Positions 55,400 through 64,000 of a DNA stretch of 64,000 nucleotides are shown one piece after another. This DNA is from Massospora cicadina (taxonomy: Eukaryota; Entomophthoromycota; Entomophthoromycetes; Entomophthorales; Entomophthoraceae), in contig JAKSZP010007886.1 in assembly GCA_022478985.1 (NCBI GenBank), forward strand, positions 248,001 to 312,000, given 5' to 3'. A model generated the notes under the pieces. The model searched no databases, had not been told where the DNA came from, and was given only the letters and a program-made list of their open reading frames with translations. A program made the translations under genes and the position numbers. How positions within the stretch are numbered: position 1 is the stretch's first letter; the number at the start of each line of letters is the position of its first letter.

Positions 55400-56850
55400 A
55401 AAAAATGGAGGGTGTTGGGGTAATTAACCTTCACTTCCCTCCACTGCCTCTGACCCCCGGCTAGATGCTTTTGCCCAGCAGTTAGCCAGCGCACTGTCTT
55501 GAGTTGAAACCCTTGAATAGCGCGTTAGCCAAGCCTCTCATGACACTGCTCCAATTATTTCCAAACCCCCTTTCAGAGACAAATTTACCCCAGGTGAGGG
55601 TAACACTGCCTCATTCCTCTTCATGTATGAGGCTGTTATGGAAGGGACAACCAATCCCCCAAAAAAAGCATATCCTCCCTCGCCTCAGCTGTTCCTTCCA
55701 AGAGGTGATGGTACCTTATATGGACACTTTTAAAACTTGGGCAGAGGTAAAGAAAGCACTCATTGAAATATTGGATCCACGGAGAGTTTTGTAGGAAAAA
55801 ACAGGCGTTTAGGCGCCTAAGTCTACTTGAGGGGGAATCAGTTGCCACTTTTATTGATCGGTTTTACAGTGCATCCCACCTCTCCTGATCACTAAAATGC
55901 TACCTTTGGATGACGCAATTGATGCCATTTTAGATGATTTAGCCTCTTACCCTTCCTTAGCTCACTATACTGTATCAGTGAAGCATTCCCTACGGAATGT
56001 ACGTGTTAAAAAAGAGGCATAACTAGAGGTTTTTGATCCCTATGAAGCTACGCCTACCCCGGAAGTCATACTGACCCCTTAAACTCTGACTACCCTTCCA
56101 AAGCCAGTCTTGTGGGGCTCCTCAAACTAGACTGCTCTCCTCCATTAGAGGTTGGCCAGAGGGCAGCAGGGGTGACAAGGTCGAGCTCTCTCCCTCAACT
56201 GCACCTCAAGTCATCCCTATGAAAACAGTTGAGTTCTCATCACAACCAACGCTCTCTCTTAAAGCGTCCATCACTGTGGCTCCCACCTCACTTCACTCAG
56301 AGCCGTCCTCTATACCGCGCGCGCGCGCGCCATCGCGCGCGCGCCTCACCTCTAACCATGGGGCCAAATAATTCTTCTCATCAAGTAGCCAAAAAGTTGG
56401 TACAGCTATGATGCTCCCTCTAAAAGCTAAAAGTGTAGATGATCACCGAAAAGGATCTCCCTTGTGAGAACAAGCCAGTTTCTCAGGCCCCTCTTAGCAA
56501 CTCTTTGTGGTGCATTGACAACCCCTCTGATGACAAGTCTGAAGGGGGTGGTGAAGACATGGGCTATTATATCCTAGGAGATCCCATGGAAGTGCAGATA
56601 CCGGATAGGTTGAGGCTGGAAAGAATAGATATGTCCATGATACCACGATGGAGCTATCTAAAACAGGTGTTGAGGTGTTCACAGGTGATTGATACTGCCA
56701 GTGATCCTGACCAGCTTATTGATACAGCGATCTGATCTACCCAACAGGTGCATACCCTACAATCTATTATAGATAGATACCCTGCAATAACTCAACGCCA
56801 TGCCTCCTCTCTCCGTTTTGAGGTTCTCACCCTCCATCTACTTTAAGTAG
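55400..56850 (+). pseudogene. D gag with Arg-Ala run, broken
   Basis: Readable segments are FTPGEGNTASFLFMYEAVM at about 55590 and, after a shift, VPYMDTFKTWAEVKKALIEIL to 55794. Then come LPLDDAIDAILDDLASYPSL and VKHSLRNVRVKKEA near 55900-56020, the retrotransposon-gag region. Toward the end, a (CG)n run at 56315-56344 encodes RARARHRARA, a basic stretch that could serve as an RNA-binding tail. No CCHC knuckle was recognised. 56439-56735 is an acidic segment leading to protease. Confidence 0.65.
56315..56344. repeat. Alternating CG simple repeat in D gag
   Basis: Two runs of alternating C and G are separated by CAT within an otherwise AT-rich region. The repeat is in frame and codes for Arg-Ala dipeptides. 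Such runs can form Z-DNA and mutate quickly by slippage. Confidence 0.9.
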
Positions 56851-56859
56851 CGCTATAAT

Positions 56860-57610
56860 CAAGATAGAGGTTGTCATCAATAAGGTGCAAGTTCTAGCCA
56901 TCCTTGATACAAATGCTCCTATCAATGTGGTATCTTCAAAGCTCATCAATAAAATTAAGTTGGCGCCTGATCTGGACTATCCGCAAGAGTTTGGAACTGC
57001 AAGGCCAACAAATTACGAGCTATTGGAGCCTACTCTTCTCTATCCATATATGTTGATAAGCTCCTTCTGTCTGCCCCGCGGTGGCATTAGAAAAAACGCA
57101 TACAACCTCCTCATTGGAACTCAATTCATGATTGAGTATGATGAAATTATCAACATGAAACAGGGATTTCTCTCCCTTCTAAATTATGAAGTTCCCTTAG
57201 TCTTTACCAACAATGAGCCTAAGAAGAAAGAATATTCATGCGTAGTTGAGTACCCTTCTTATGCTCTATTCTTACTTTATACCACGTTGGGCCAAAACAC
57301 AAAAAAGCTGTATGACTCCGTAAATGCTTTAGAGGGCCTTTCCTTGTATGCTTCAGAGGAATTAGTAGTCAAAGCGGGTGAAAAAATGGCAATAAGCACT
57401 AAGATTACTATGCGAATCCCCCACAACTGCCTACTGCACTTAGCCAGCATTAATGGGATAAGTCCTTTGGAACCTCGGGTGTTGCTGTGTATCCTAAACC
57501 CTGCCTATCAGCGACCCAATAATCTTCTTTTGGGGAATTTTAATAACAAGGATATGGTTATAAAGAATCATCAGGAGGTTGGAAAAGCCCAGCTGATTCC
57601 AATTTAGTAC
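56860..57610 (+). pseudogene. D aspartic protease and linker
   Basis: The open frame 56885-57607 (240 codons) is the longest in the LTR elements. It begins VQVLAILDTNAPINVVSSKLI, where DTG has become DTN, followed by KIKLAPDLDYPQEFGTARP and NAYNLLIGTQFMIEYDEIIN. The remainder, to ELVVKAGEKMAISTKITMRI and YQRPNNLLLGNFNNKD, is the linker between protease and RT. The single catalytic-site change would already inactivate it. Confidence 0.78.
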
Positions 57611-57659
57611 ATCTGACAAGTCCATTATACTAGGTCTATGTTAGATCTGGGACTACCTA

Positions 57660-59190
57660 CTAATCAATTGATATGCGCTTTGCACCACGTTCAACTATAT
57701 GAGGTTGTAACCCCCAAAGAATCAAAAAGTTCATTTTATCCTGGAGTCTCATAATGTCATCTTCACCTAATATGATTCTGACTATGGACATATGAAGGGT
57801 TGAACTCATACCATTGATGTTGGTGATGTTTGGCCTATTTAATCCAAGCCTTGTCAGAAAATTTAAGGTTGAGGAGCTCCACATGAGAATGGAGCCAAAA
57901 CATTTGCTGGATGTGGGGATGCTGGTGCTTTCTCAAAGCCCCTGGTCATCTCCCTTATTTCTCATAAAAAAGAAGAATGGCGGTCATTGGGTAGTTATGG
58001 ACTACCGCAAACTGAATAACCTCACTAAAAAGGATGGCTACCCTATCCCTTGCGTTGATGACGCCTTAGCCCAACTCTCCAACTATAACTCCTTTTTTTC
58101 CATGGACTTGGCTAGCGGGTATTGGCAGATGGACATTTCTCCTCAGGATCAGGAGAAGTGCGCTCTTATTTACAGTGAGGGTCTCTTCCAACCTACCCAA
58201 CTACCTCAAGGGTTGTGCAATGCGCACGCCACTTTCCAGCGAGCCATGGGTCATATCATGCAGGACCTTAAGTTAAACTACATCATTGTGTATCTTGATT
58301 TCACGGTTTTTTCCCAAGAACTTTTATGAGCATCTTACTCACTTAAAAAATATGTCAATGGCTGGGAAAGTTTTACATTAAATTGAAGCCAAAAATGTAC
58401 GTTCTTCCAGAAAAACTGGATTCTCTTATACATGCCATCTCTCAAGATGGGATTCAACCTTTACAAGATAGGTTTGCAGCTATTCCAAGATACTAGCGCC
58501 CAAAACCCTCCGCAACATCCAGGTTTCTTGGGCATGATGGGGTACTACCATCAATTCATCCCCAAGTTCTCCCAGGTCAGTGAGCCCCTCATCCGCCTCT
58601 TGGCTAAAAACACTCCATTTCATTGGGTGTGGAACAAAAAGCCGCGTTTGAGACCCTGAAGAACTTACTGCAACAAAGACAATCCTCCGCCACCCTGACT
58701 ATGGAAAGCCCTTTATGCTGTTCACGGATGCCTCTGATTACGCCGTTGGAGCTATCTTGGCTCAGCTGGATGAGCATGGTATTGATTATCCTTTTTCCTA
58801 CTTCAGCAAAACGCTCTCAAAAGCTTAAAGCAACTACAGCGTCACTGAGAAGGAGTGCCTTGCTGTCCTGCTTGCTATGAAGTATTACCACCTTTCTTAT
58901 ATGGGACTTCCTTTAAAGTGGTTACCAACCATGCATCCTTAAAGTGGTTGCAGAATATGAAGGACCCCACGGGATAGTTGGCTAACTGGGCTTTGAAGCT
59001 CCAGCATTATGACATGGCAATTGAGCATTGGGTGGGAACTCGCCACATGAACGTTGAAGGGTTGACGCGGCTGCCTGTCCTTCATTTAGATAATAGTGAA
59101 GCTGAGAGGTTACATGACCTCCTGATGACTCCTGAGCATGAAGGGATGAGGATGAACCTGTACAAAAATTCTAGATCGGCACTCCCATAA
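57660..59190 (+). pseudogene. D reverse transcriptase and RNase H
   Basis: The frame 57814-58329 spans most of the RT fingers and palm: LVLSQSPWSSPLFLIKKKNG, VVMDYRKLNNLTKKDGYPIP, FFSMDLASGYWQMDISPQDQ, LPQGLCNAHATFQRAMGHIM. It ends IIVYLDFTVF, so YLDD reads YLDF after a small deletion. The thumb near 58520-58620 holds GMMGYYHQFIPKFSQVSEPLI. RNase H at 58690-58880 reads FMLFTDASDYAVGAILAQLDEH in a second frame, with its end RHMNVEGLTRLP at 58978-59190. Confidence 0.85.
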
Positions 59191-60300
59191 CACCAATGGT
59201 GGAGAGTGGAAAGCCAATAAAAAGTAGGGGTAACCTGGTTGCCCTATCTCCGAGCATCAGAGCGAGTACCTGTCATTTTTAAGTCCCATTATATTTTAGA
59301 GCATAGAGGGGTATGAAATACTTATGAGTGGGTTAGAGAGTGCTATTACTGGGAGGGCGTCCTAAAGACCATAACTGAGGTCCTGGACGCCTGTATGACC
59401 TGCAAAAGAAATCTAGCTTCAAGACCAGGTATCAATACCATTCACTACGCCTCAACAACCATTTCACACCATAAGTTTAGATGTGGTTGGACCTCTATCC
59501 TAGACTACTTGGTGAAATCGATATATTTTGGTAGGCATAGATCATTTTACCAAATGGGTTGAAGCTCTGGCTCTTCGCTCAATTTATTAAGGCCACGGCC
59601 ACTTTCCTCCATCAGTTTATTTTTGCTCAACATAGTTGCCCCCAAGTTCTTCTATTTAATAAAGGTAAAAACTTTACCTACAGAGTGGTGAAGATCCTCG
59701 TTATTTCCATGGCATGCAACAGCTTTTTTATGCCCTTATAACCCCTCAACTAACGTTACCATAGAAAGAGCCAATGGGACCTTGGTCTCTGTAATAAGAA
59801 AAATGGCCACTATAAAACCCCTTCATTGGGATCTTTCCTTACTAAGTGCCCTCATGGCCTACCATATCAGTTACCACTAAATCCTCAAAATTTCTCCTTT
59901 CCATGTGCTGTATATATGGGAACCTGGAGTTCTGGCATTATTAGCAAAAGATATTTTCTCTTATAGGACTAACCCTGAGCAATCCATAAAGAATTTGTCC
60001 CAGAACATCATTCAGTTATAAGCAGAGTCTATGACTAATTTGGCCAAAACTGTCTCAAAAGAGAATCAAGCTGCTAATGAGCTCCAGCCACCTCTCCCTT
60101 CCTTTTAAGTGTCATACTTGGTACTCTACTATCACAAACATATCATGACTAGAATGGAAAAGCTTGGGCCCATTTGAAAACCCTTTTTAGTCACTAATAA
60201 GCGAGGGGATGAGTACTCCTGAAATCCCTTGCTACTGGAGTTACTGTCAACAGAGTTCATGGCATGGTGCTTGCAGCCTTATTCTCCCCCAACCACTCTT
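59190..60300 (+). pseudogene. D integrase, broken
   Basis: The zinc-binding part reads HYILEHRGV, then CMTCKRN (59280-59410), an HH-CC arrangement. The core holds LDVVGPL-like sequence at about 59480, HFTKWVEALAL in mixed frames, and NVTIERANGTLVSVIRKMA (59750-59810) with the Glu. LLSALMAYHIS and KISPFHVLYIWEPG follow, then a charged helical tail to 60200. The second Asp segment reads NKGKNF, so it is lost. Confidence 0.72.
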
Positions 60301-60311
60301 GAAGCGTGTGT

Positions 60312-61053
60312 TGTTGGACAATTACAGTTCTGATATTATGAGAAGAGTGTTTTGAGGGAAAAGATGCGGATATCCCACAAAAAGCCCTAGCTGATTCTTG
60401 GCGAAAAGCCTCAAATCTGAGAAATTAAGTACACTCATCAGCCAAAAATCTTGATTGTTGACAGTCAGGCTGTGCTAAACCCATGGCCAAATATGGGAAT
60501 TATTGCTGAGTCTCTTTAAGCCCCTCAACTGTTCTGTTCAACCACATAGGTGGAGACCTCCCCTTTTATAGGGGTAGAGGGGGTCCCACAAGGCGCAAAT
60601 ATTTTCCCTCCCCCAATGATTGGGTAAATATACTAAATCCTTGCCTAAAGGACTTATCCTACCCAGTATCAACCCTCCATTGGCCGTTCCATTGAAGCAA
60701 GGCAAAGTTCTAGAGCTCTTATAGGTCTGAACCACATATTTTCTAATTCAGCTATTCCTAGCCTTATCTGATTTTCGCGCCTCACTCACTTTGAGCCTTG
60801 ACACACGTAAATACTAAGAATTGTGAAATTGAGAGGATTTGCTTCTTGACCCCTAGTGGACTATAAATAAAAAAACTCATAAAACTATAATTTTGTGTAT
60901 ACTTAAAAGTTTTATTTTTTAATATAAAGTGGTTAAATAACCCCATAAAACTATTTATTATGAAAGTAGAGAGTATAACATCTCCTGCCAATTATTGTTG
61001 AAATCCAAGGCTGAGTAGCACCAGCGAGCATCCCAGTCCCCTGAATTCCAACA
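60312..61053 (+). repeat. D 3' LTR
   Basis: It begins TGTTGGACAATTACAGTTC and ends TGAATTCCAACA. It is the partner of 54553-55294. No clear polypurine tract is seen before it. Confidence 0.95.
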
Positions 61054-61058
61054 GTCCC

Positions 61059-62600
61059 AACTAGAAGAAAAGGGGTAGAGTACCTTGTTGCCTACTACAA
61101 TAAGAGTTTAAATTACCACGAGAAGAATTACACTGTAATGGAATGGAGTGCTTAGATTTAATCTATGCATATAAGAAGTTCCAGATATACCTTCATGGAA
61201 TAAAACTCAAGGTTGTGACTGACCACGCTTCATTGCATTAGCTACTTTTTTTAGAGAACTGGAGGGACGTCTTGCCCAATGAGCCCTCAAGCTTCAGTCC
61301 TACATTTATGAAATTCTTCAACATCCAGGCGCAAAGAATCAGAATGTCAACTGTTTATCTTGGTTACTGATGATCATTTTAACAGCAGATCTGTGAAATT
61401 TTCTGCTTGAAAAGATGGTCAGTGACAAATACACCAATGAACCACCTCAAGTTATCTGGGCACTAGATGGTATGATGGCTTATACGGTTTGGAGAGATGG
61501 TGAGCTATACAAGTGGAGGTGAGGATATGCTAAGTTTTCTAAAACCCTCTTCTTGAATTGACCTTTATTTTGAGTGCACATAAGGTAGTAGGTCATGGAG
61601 GGCTATGCAAAACTTAAGAGTTCTTACGCCCACGCTATTATTATGAGAGTATGCACTTTGATGTGCAATTAGTGATTTCTTGTTTCCACTTATGGTAAAT
61701 AGAAAAGCCATTCCACCAGAAGAACACTTATCAGTTGGTGAAGCCTTGGTTCACATGGCATACAGTGTCCCTTGATGTTGTGGGATCCTTATTAATGGGC
61801 ATGAACCTCTCCAAGTAATTCCTAGTAGCGATAAACCATTCTGACCTGGTGAGTTGAGGCCGGCCAATAAGGAATTTGGGGGCGGTCACCGTTGCCATGT
61901 TCATTATGGAGTGCAAAATTTAATGTTACGGCTGCCCACAGTTCATACTTACCAACAATGGAACCAACTTCACTTCACACATACTCTATAAGCTGAATGA
62001 ACTAATGGCTATCTTCGGGGCTCTAACAACCCCATACCATCCTGAGTCTAACAGAATGGTCAAAAGGGTTAACGGAACATTGGTGAATATACTTGGGAAT
62101 CTGATGAGTAATAGACTGTTGGATTGGAGTACCTTCCTTTCCACAGCCATATTTTTCTACAGCATGAGTTATCATTCTGCGACTGGAAAGAGTCCTTTTC
62201 AGCTGATTTACAGAAAACACAGCTCAGCCTGCATCACTTTACTCCTGCTTAGAGGATACTGGCGGAATATATCTGCAACACTACTTGACGACTTTGACTT
62301 CCATGCTAATCAAGCTCCAGACTGAAGTATACTCAATTAGTCTTTCTAAAAAGATCAAAAATCACTATTCTGATAATCTAAGGCGTAGCGAACTCCCACT
62401 TTTTGTGAAGTGAAAGTGTTCTCTTCTATGACCAGCATGGGTTTGGACGGCGAAATAAGTCAGCTAGTATAAGAATTGGCCTTTTGAGATAATAGAAAAC
62501 CAGTGTGGATGACTATACACTCAATGGCCCAGCAAGTGGTCAGATTATCAACCAAGTACACACTAAGTTCCTTCAGGATTATACAATAAAAAAGGGGAAA
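61059..62600 (+). pseudogene. F RNase H remainder and integrase
   Basis: RNase H resumes with LVAYYNKSLNYHEKNYTVMEW and ends near 61370 (HPGAKNQNVNCLSWLL). In the integrase, DVVGSLLMGMNLSK (about 61780) has the first Asp, ILTNNGTNFTSHILYKLNEL has the second Asp changed to Asn, and HPESNRMVKRVNGTLVNIL has the Glu changed to Lys. 62005-62325 stays open through SATGKSPFQLIYRKHS. The C-terminal PASGQIINQVHTKFLQ ends at about 62580. AAAAAAGGGGAAAGAG at 62587-62602 could be the polypurine tract. Confidence 0.8.
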
Positions 62601-62604
62601 GAGT

Positions 62605-64000
62605 TATTTAAAAATATAGTTAATAAATCATACTAAAATAGATATAAAAGGATAAAATTAAAAAAATTTGATAAGTAAGAGATGAGTGATCGTTACATTA
62701 AGGCCAAGCTTTAATAGAAGCGAATCAAGTAACACTCTCAATCAGGCTGCCTATGGATCATCTCATCTTCTCTGCTTCTTATGGCAAGACTCGTGCTTTG
62801 ACCAGTGGGAGCCACGTTTCTTTCTCTTCCACCGGTTTGTAGGTGGCTCAAATTTCACTAGGCCTTTTGGGGACAGGTGGGGATGTGTAGGTTGAGTCAT
62901 TAGAGGTGAGGGAGTCAGTATAAACACAGGGGAAGATGTACCAGTGAAATAAGGAGCAGTTGCAGCAATGAACTGTGCAAAGGAGTAAAACTATGTGTTC
63001 ATGGTAAGAGTTGGGGAGGTGACAACTCAACCTGGTAATCGAAGCAAAAGCGCTCCTGTCCCACCAGGAGCAAGGCCTGCAACCACATCCTTTGGTGGTC
63101 ATGGGATAATAAGAATATGTGACGAAGGGGGGATAAAGTTGGAGTGGACTATGGATAAGGAGATAAGTTCTGGCCCTAAGAGAGAAGGATGCGCTGAGCG
63201 CCAGACAATCCATGAGAAAGTCATCCATGCTGGGATAGGCATGTGGGAAAGGAGCAGCAGCCAAATAAGCTAAAAAGCCCACTCCAAGGCCACCTGATGG
63301 TGTGCCATCACCAAACCTAATTTGCCCGCAGGGGAGAAGAAAACCTTGTTCCCAACGAGCGCCATCATGGTAGGGTAACAGACTGGGTCATTGGCGCCCA
63401 GAGCTGCAGATGCGGCGGACACCCTGGAATGCACATGATTCAGTCAGTTGTTCTGGAAGTTCACCCACAGCTAGCAAAAGTGGGTTGAAGCATTGGAAAA
63501 GGCCCAACCAGCTGGCTAACACCATCACGCAAAGCATAACATCTGGCGGACTGCTTATACCTCTGGATGTGGCTCATCAATAGGTGGAAGCACTAGACAG
63601 CTGAAGCCATCTTCTAGGAGCCATGTCGCTTCACTAAACAAAGGGCCTATACTCTGCTCCCCACCCCGGTGCAACTGCGCCACAAGATTGGCAAAGGGCA
63701 TGCACAAGGACATCAATAAGCCAACAAATATGGGAAGGAGCTCCTCCTGGCCCAATATGGTCATGGCATCTAACTCTGGCACCCTCTTTTAGCTCAAAGT
63801 AGTTAAGAATCAGGGAAGTGGAAAGCCTGCATGGGTTGCCCAAATTTGCAGCATACCATATTCAAAGAAAAATGCTAGATCTCAGGGACCATGTTGCTGT
63901 TGAGACTCAGAATAAATAGATGAATGATTGAAGAAGCGGCACTTAATCTATAGTCCAGTCAAGGATGGGATAATGTTGGGAAAATTATATAGCTGGATTA
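62605..64000 (-). other. Unidentified stretch of higher G+C with long open frames
   Basis: Two minus-strand frames compete. One (about 63570-62848) has a single stop in some 235 codons but a Cys/Ser-rich composition. The other has about ten stops between 63800 and 62720 but reads more like protein (GANDPVCYPTMMALVGNKVF, GLVKFEPPTNRWKRKKRG, and a basic end). A plus-strand frame at 62995-63273 is also open. I recognise no domain in any of them. It may be part of another transposable element entering from the right, or a decayed host gene. Confidence 0.35.

Larger units (their letters stand above)
54548..61058 (+). mobile_element. D: complete family D Ty3/gypsy element inside F
   Basis: The element is 54553-61053 (6501 bp) with LTRs of exactly 742 bp each. 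The flanks GTCCC at 54548-54552 and 61054-61058 are an exact 5-bp target duplication, and F sequence is continuous across it. Internal order on the plus strand is primer site, gag, protease, RT, RNase H, integrase. By eye the two LTRs agree at roughly four bases in five, so D is itself old, yet younger than F. Confidence 0.94.
50742..62600 (+). mobile_element. F: Ty3/gypsy element split by element D
   Basis: Gag, protease and RT lie at 50742-54552. RNase H and integrase continue at 61054-62600. The two halves join across the D insertion: DASLSVVGVI (RNase H start) breaks at 54552 and GVEYLVAYYNKSLNYHEKNYTV resumes after 61058. The integrase C-terminus resembles that of A1 (PASGQIINQVHTKFLQ). 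It has many stops. The 3' LTR is missing or unrecognisable after about 62600. Confidence 0.85.

Noticed and set aside
1..64000. Intact host genes, rRNA, CRISPR arrays or bacterial operons
   Set aside because: All long frames belong to decayed retroelements or are antisense to them. No ribosomal RNA segment, regular short repeat-spacer array or operon structure was seen.

Overview
The window is eukaryotic and is built almost entirely of transposable elements, most of them decayed. No intact host gene, rRNA or true tRNA gene was found. Ty3/gypsy LTR retrotransposons, APE-type LINEs and a tRNA-derived SINE inserted into one another, in an AT-rich background, suggest a repeat-bloated genome. A filamentous fungus is my best guess from the style of the pol proteins, but the sequence does not prove it.

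Layout. 1-6115 (minus): a Ty3/gypsy element (T1) cut by the window edge. It carries a solo LTR (2287-2818) of another family (A), and its own 5' LTR begins near 6116. About 7000-8920 (plus): the 3' part of a family C element with its LTR. 8921-10190: AT-rich, no gene seen. 10191-24588 (minus): a three-level nest. A complete family C element (C1) holds an ORF1-only retroposon (E, 14821-22001), which holds a full-length LINE (B1, 15552-20814). Each level has recognisable target-site duplications, and removing the insertions leaves C1 at about 7.2 kb, close to the 7.1 kb of its sister C2. 24965-25720 (plus): the C-terminal integrase and chromodomain of a chromovirus. 26010-33112 (plus): C2. 33525-39582 (minus): complete family A element A1 with a GAAAA duplication. 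It sits in an older gag relic (R1, 39588-41970, minus). 41971-44156: AT-rich. 44172-49421 (minus): second LINE copy (B2) with a 15-bp duplication. 50075-62600 (plus): element F, with a SINE (50232-50520) in its probable 5' LTR and a complete family D element (54553-61053, duplication GTCCC) splitting its RT/RNase H. 62600-64000: a richer-GC stretch I cannot identify.

The LTR elements keep the order gag, protease, RT, RNase H, integrase. All are broken by stops and frameshifts, although single catalytic motifs survive (YLDD in T1, C1 and F; a full DDE triad in C1). LINE B has a CCHC ORF1 and an ORF2 made of APE endonuclease, RT and a zinc-binding tail.

Three observations stand out. First, the gag of family C, and of relic R1, holds a collagen-like Gly-X-Y block next to predicted coiled coil. 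Second, E is a half-LINE: it codes for an ORF1-like protein only, with no RT. Third, the SINE and E share a nearly identical 3' tail, which suggests both were mobilised by the same unseen LINE. Distinct LTR families also share an unusual primer-binding site, TGGTGCTCACTACA.
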